A DNA stretch of 35,236 nucleotides from Methylococcaceae bacterium UBA662 (GTDB lineage: Bacteria; Pseudomonadota; Gammaproteobacteria; Methylococcales; Methylomonadaceae), in the NCBI GenBank assembly GCA_002299425.1, contig DBNW01000050.1, forward strand, positions 1,044 to 36,279, written 5' to 3'. Shown piece after piece: positions 32,253-35,236 of the stretch. The notes under the pieces are model-generated. The model did not search any database. It worked only from the letters and a program-made list of their open reading frames with translations, and was not told where the DNA came from. Position 1 is the first letter of the stretch, and every line of letters starts with the position of its first letter. The position numbers were made by a program, and so were the translations under genes.

Positions 32253-33035
32253 ATGGCTTTCATGCAGGGGAAACGGGTTTTAATCGTAGGCTTGGCCAGC
32301 AACCGCTCTATCGCTTGGGGCATCGCACAAGCCATGCACCGCGAAGGGGCCGAACTGGCCTTTACCTTCCAGAACGACAAATTGCAGAGCCGAGTAGTGG
32401 ACATGGCGGCCGAGTGCGACTCTGACCTCACTATCGAATGCGATGTCGGCTTAGACACCCACATCGACCGTGTCTTTGCAGAACTGGGCAAACGCTGGGA
32501 TGGCTTAGAAGGCATCGTTCATTCCGTCGCCTTCGCCCCGCGTGAAGCCCTAGACGGCGACTACGTCAACGCCACCACCCGCGACAACTTCCGTATCGCC
32601 CACGACATCAGTGCCTACAGTTTCACCGCCCTAGCCAAAGCCGGACGCGCCATGATGGCAGGCCGCAACGGTGCCTTGTTGACCCTCACCTATCTAGGCG
32701 CAGAACGGGCCATACCCAACTACAACGTCATGGGTGTCGCTAAAGCCAGCTTGGAAGCCAACGTCCGCTACATGGCCGCCGCTTTAGGGCCAGAAGGCAC
32801 CCGCGTTAATGCCATTTCCGCCGGTCCCATCCGTACCCTAGCCGCCTCCGGCATCAACAATTTTAAAGCCATGCTCAGCAAAGCTGCCGGCACCGCACCG
32901 CTTAAGCGCAATGTCACCATCGAGGAAGTCGGCAACGCCGCCGCATTTTTGTGTTCAGACCTAGCTTCCGGCATCACCGGCGAGATCACTTACGTCGATT
33001 GCGGTTACAACATCGCCGGCCTTGCGGCCTCTTAG
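32253..33035 (+). CDS. fabI: Enoyl-[acyl-carrier-protein] reductase [NADH] FabI
   Basis: A 260-residue short-chain dehydrogenase that catalyses the last reduction of each fatty acid elongation cycle. The NADH site is IVGLASNRSIAWGIA, and IVHSVAFAPREAL follows. The catalytic pair Tyr157 and Lys164 lies in PNYNVMGVAKASLEAN, with the second Tyr147 in LTYLGAERAIPN. The ending VDCGYNIAG is typical of FabI. The length is standard. GGTGGTAGAG precedes the ATG at 32253. It is divergent from the solute-binding lipoprotein gene. Confidence 0.97.
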   Translation: MAFMQGKRVLIVGLASNRSIAWGIAQAMHREGAELAFTFQNDKLQSRVVDMAAECDSDLTIECDVGLDTHIDRVFAELGKRWDGLEGIVHSVAFAPREALDGDYVNATTRDNFRIAHDISAYSFTALAKAGRAMMAGRNGALLTLTYLGAERAIPNYNVMGVAKASLEANVRYMAAALGPEGTRVNAISAGPIRTLAASGINNFKAMLSKAAGTAPLKRNVTIEEVGNAAAFLCSDLASGITGEITYVDCGYNIAGLAAS

Positions 33036-33114
33036 CCGGGCCACACTGCGGCAGAATCCTCCTGCCTAACAAGCTGAAACCGGTAAAACTCCCACACAAC
33101 CCAAATCAATTAAC

Positions 33115-33546
33115 ATGACATTTTTTATTGCTGCTAAAACGCTGATGCGCCGTACCGCAATGCACCATCGGCGTTTTTTAATCGCCGTTTTTTTATCCAC
33201 ACCGTGTTGGGTTTCAGTGGCTTATGCCGGCGAACCGGCAACGGTTACGGTGCAGCAGGCCGCTGCGCTGTCGAGCCGACAACAAGCGGTCATCGTCGAT
33301 GTCCGCGACGATGCAGAATGGCAGCAAGCGCGTATTCCAGGGGCCATTCATATCCCGCTAGGGCAATTAGCCGGGCGTATGTCCGAGCTGCATCAGTACA
33401 AAAACCGCACCCTCATCACCCAATGCCGCAGCGGCAAACGTTCGCTAGAAGCGGCAAAAATGCTGAAACAGGCCGGTTTTAGCCCAGTTTATAGCTTAGA
33501 TGGCGGGTTTTTCGCCTGGCAAAAAGCCGGCCTGCCCAGCCAGTAA
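33115..33546 (+). CDS. Exported rhodanese-like sulfurtransferase domain protein
   Basis: A 143-residue single-domain rhodanese with an N-terminal signal peptide (RRFLIAVFLSTPCWVSVAYA, cleavage before GEPA). The domain has VIVDVRDDAEWQQARIPGA, IHIPLGQL and the active-site loop QCRSGKRS with Cys104, and it ends YSLDGGFFAWQKAGLP. Periplasmic single-domain rhodaneses transfer sulfane sulfur, but the acceptor is unknown. Three in-frame starts (33115, 33145, 33160) are possible; none has a clear ribosome-binding site, and the two later ones give more normal signal-peptide lengths. Confidence 0.87.
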   Translation: MTFFIAAKTLMRRTAMHHRRFLIAVFLSTPCWVSVAYAGEPATVTVQQAAALSSRQQAVIVDVRDDAEWQQARIPGAIHIPLGQLAGRMSELHQYKNRTLITQCRSGKRSLEAAKMLKQAGFSPVYSLDGGFFAWQKAGLPSQ

Positions 33547-33571
33547 CCCGGTTTAATTGCCCCTGAAAGCC

Positions 33572-34303
33572 ATGCCCGATTTTTTAACACAAAAAAACAT
33601 CCCTGCCCGTGAACGCCTCATTGTGGCCTTGGATGTAGCCACCGTCCCGGAGGCGCACGCCTTAGTGGAAGCACTCGGCGATGCCGTCGTTTTTTACAAA
33701 GTCGGCATGGAATTGTTCATGTCCGGGGAGTGTTTCGGCTTTATCGAAGCGCTGAAGCAGCGCGGCAAAAAAGTCTTTGTTGACCTGAAATTCTTTGATG
33801 TACCGGCTACCGTCGGTCGGGCGATAAAGGCCCTAAGCACAAAAGGCGTGGACTTTGCTACCGTCCACGGCAATGACGCCATTATGGAGGCTGCCGCCAA
33901 AAACAAAGGCGGTTTAACCGTATTGGCAGTGACCGCGCTAACCAGCTTAGACCGTGGTGATTTGGACGACTTAGGCTTTCACTGCGATGTCGACGCCTTG
34001 GTGCTGTCTCGCGCCAAACGCGCCTTGCACATCGGCTGTGACGGCATTGTATCGTCCGGTCTGGAAGCGGCCCTGATTAGAGCGCAGTTGGGCGATAAGC
34101 TGCTGGTGGTCAGCCCCGGCATTAGGCCGGTCAATAACCGCGAGGAAGACGACCAAAAGCGGGTGGTGAGCGTGGCCGCAGCGTTTGAAAATGGTGCCGA
34201 TTATATTGTGGTCGGGCGCCCCATCCGCGATGCTGACAATCCCAGGGCGATGGCGGAGAAAATCCAGGGGCAAATTGCCGGGGTGTTAACCCGCACAACC
34301 TAA
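33572..34303 (+). CDS. pyrF: Orotidine 5'-phosphate decarboxylase PyrF
   Basis: A 243-residue TIM-barrel enzyme that decarboxylates OMP to UMP in pyrimidine synthesis. LIVALDVATVPEA opens the barrel, and the catalytic D-x-K-x-x-D is DLKFFDVPATV (Asp71, Lys73, Asp76), where most relatives have DLKLHDIPNTV. SPGIRPVNN and YIVVGRPI close the phosphate-binding site. The ATG at 33572 is preferred over an in-frame TTG at 33557. It follows the rhodanese gene by 25 bases. Confidence 0.95.
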   Translation: MPDFLTQKNIPARERLIVALDVATVPEAHALVEALGDAVVFYKVGMELFMSGECFGFIEALKQRGKKVFVDLKFFDVPATVGRAIKALSTKGVDFATVHGNDAIMEAAAKNKGGLTVLAVTALTSLDRGDLDDLGFHCDVDALVLSRAKRALHIGCDGIVSSGLEAALIRAQLGDKLLVVSPGIRPVNNREEDDQKRVVSVAAAFENGADYIVVGRPIRDADNPRAMAEKIQGQIAGVLTRTT

Positions 34304-34384
34304 CCTGATGGGGGCAATTCAGGCTGGCGGTGGCTTGTTTTTTAGGCTTGTTTTTACCACTGCCGCTACAACGCATGGCTGTTG

Positions 34385-35236
34385 TTAAGATTGTGCCAAC
34401 AGGGCCTTTAACTGCGCCAAATTGGCTTTGCCCCGCCGCCTTGCCTCTTCTGGTGCCAGTTGTTTTTTATTGACCCATTCTAAATCGTCTTCCGGCAATT
34501 CTGCTAAAAACCGGCTGGGTTCACAGGCAGTGATTTCGCCGTAGCGTTTGCGCTGGGTGCAGTAGCTGAAGGTCAGCGTCTTTTGGGCACGGGTGATGCC
34601 AACGTAGGCCAAGCGGCGCTCTTCCTCTATCGTGTCGGCTGCAATGCTGTTTTGGTGCGGCAGCAAGTTTTCTTCCATGCCGATCAAAAACACATGGGCA
34701 AACTCCAAGCCCTTAGCGGCGTGCAAGGTCATCAGGCTGACCTGGTCGCAGGCTTCCTGCTCTTGCTGACGCTCTAAGATGTCCATCAGCAGAATGTTAG
34801 CAATCACTTCAGACAACGGTTTTTGTTTCCCCGGCTCTTTTTCGGCGATGCGTTTTAACCAATCCAGCAATTCATGCATGTTGGCCAGCTTGCGCTCGGC
34901 GGCTTCCTTGCTTTTGCTGTTCTCGCGCAGCCAGCCGACGTAGTCGATTTGAGTAATCATTTGTTCGATGACGATAAAGGTGTCGCCGTGTTTTAGCTGG
35001 CCTGCGGTATCGACCACCCAATCGTGGAAGCGGGTTAATTTTTGCGTGGCTTTCTCGCCTAACGTTTGCGTCAAGCCCAATTCCGCGCTGGCGGCAAACA
35101 GGCTGGTATGCCGCCGGTTGGCGTAGTCGCCAAGTTTTTCCAGTGTAGCCGGGCCAATGTCGCGGCGCGGCGTGTTAACGACACGCAAAAACGCGGCGTC
35201 GTCATCAGGGTTCACCATCAGCCGCAGGTAGGCGAG
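34385..35236 (-). CDS. rep: ATP-dependent DNA helicase Rep, C-terminal part (cut by window edge)
   Basis: The last 283 codons of a UvrD/Rep-type SF1A helicase, which unwinds DNA 3' to 5' and helps restart stalled forks. The frame is open to the window end, where it reads AYLRLMVNPDDDAAFLRVVN. Visible helicase features are the 2B-domain NTPRRDIGPATLEKLGDYA, motif V in SLMTLHAAKGLEF, and motif VI EERRLAYVGITRAQK. The tail with EPSRFLAELPEDDLEW and LAQLKALL is more like Rep than UvrD. Motifs I to IV lie beyond 35236. Confidence 0.93.
   Translation of the reverse strand, partial: LAYLRLMVNPDDDAAFLRVVNTPRRDIGPATLEKLGDYANRRHTSLFAASAELGLTQTLGEKATQKLTRFHDWVVDTAGQLKHGDTFIVIEQMITQIDYVGWLRENSKSKEAAERKLANMHELLDWLKRIAEKEPGKQKPLSEVIANILLMDILERQQEQEACDQVSLMTLHAAKGLEFAHVFLIGMEENLLPHQNSIAADTIEEERRLAYVGITRAQKTLTFSYCTQRKRYGEITACEPSRFLAELPEDDLEWVNKKQLAPEEARRRGKANLAQLKALLAQS

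Noticed and set aside
34326..34364. GGCGGTGG/CCACTGCC hairpin between pyrF and rep as a terminator
   Set aside because: The loop is 23 bases, the T runs are inside the loop rather than after the stem, and the evidence is too weak to list.
1..35236. CRISPR arrays, complete insertion sequences, prophage or integrase genes
   Set aside because: No regularly spaced repeats, integrase signatures or paired terminal inverted repeats were seen. The only tandem repeat is the two-copy duplication at 31767-31943, and the only transposase is the truncated RAYT.

Overview
This window reads as an ordinary chromosomal stretch of a gammaproteobacterium, and the gene set fits a methylotroph or methanotroph (Methylococcales-like). 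The pointers are a PqqC, an unusually long glutamate synthase large subunit, class-typical Rep, CysJ and IlvA proteins, and an ELM1-type protein. The taxonomic assignment is inference from protein flavour only, because no rRNA or other marker is present.

Layout. 1-1264: the 5' part of thiC (minus strand, GTG start, cut by the window edge) behind a TPP riboswitch. 1322-2330: a DPM1-like glycosyltransferase overlapping a small LpxB-N-domain membrane protein. 2354-3864: plsY diverging from folB-folK. 3882-6013: a decayed type I restriction-modification island. It holds a C10 tract, an hsdM collapsed by several in-frame deletions, an intact rhuM, a 27-residue hsdS-like remnant and a truncated REP-associated transposase that carries a REP-like double hairpin inside its own reading frame. 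Consecutive genes of this island are joined by ATGA overlaps. 6039-15782: a long plus-strand run made of a TrxR-like flavoprotein without CxxC, an ELM1-family protein, pqqC, gamma-glutamyltranspeptidase, a 4'-phosphopantetheinyl transferase, a membrane-bound GH17 protein and a NitT/TauT-type ABC importer (binding protein, permease, ATPase). 15914-16059: tRNA-Arg(CCU) with promoter and terminator. 16116-18128: a YeeN-type YebC protein, a small exported membrane protein, and a periplasmic MsrB. 18446-20700: ilvA diverging from rpiA. 20790-28546: a DUF4870 protein, cysJ and the very large gltB, all on the minus strand. 28706-35236: a UbiH/UbiF-type hydroxylase, a family 5 solute-binding lipoprotein with a 96-bp tandem duplication, fabI, an exported rhodanese, pyrF, and the C-terminal part of rep.

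How the genes work together. Most are housekeeping: thiamine, folate, phospholipid and fatty acid synthesis, isoleucine, pentose phosphate, ammonia assimilation, sulfite reduction, ubiquinone and pyrimidine synthesis. The accessory signal lies in three places. The first is the hsdM'-rhuM-hsdS'-RAYT' cassette, where reading frames and translational coupling survived although the restriction-modification functions are gone. The second is gltB: it has a long C-terminal extension, an altered Fe-S cysteine spacing, no gltD beside it, and a diflavin reductase gene immediately downstream. The third is the orphan pqqC followed by ggt. No CRISPR array, rRNA, complete insertion sequence or prophage was seen.
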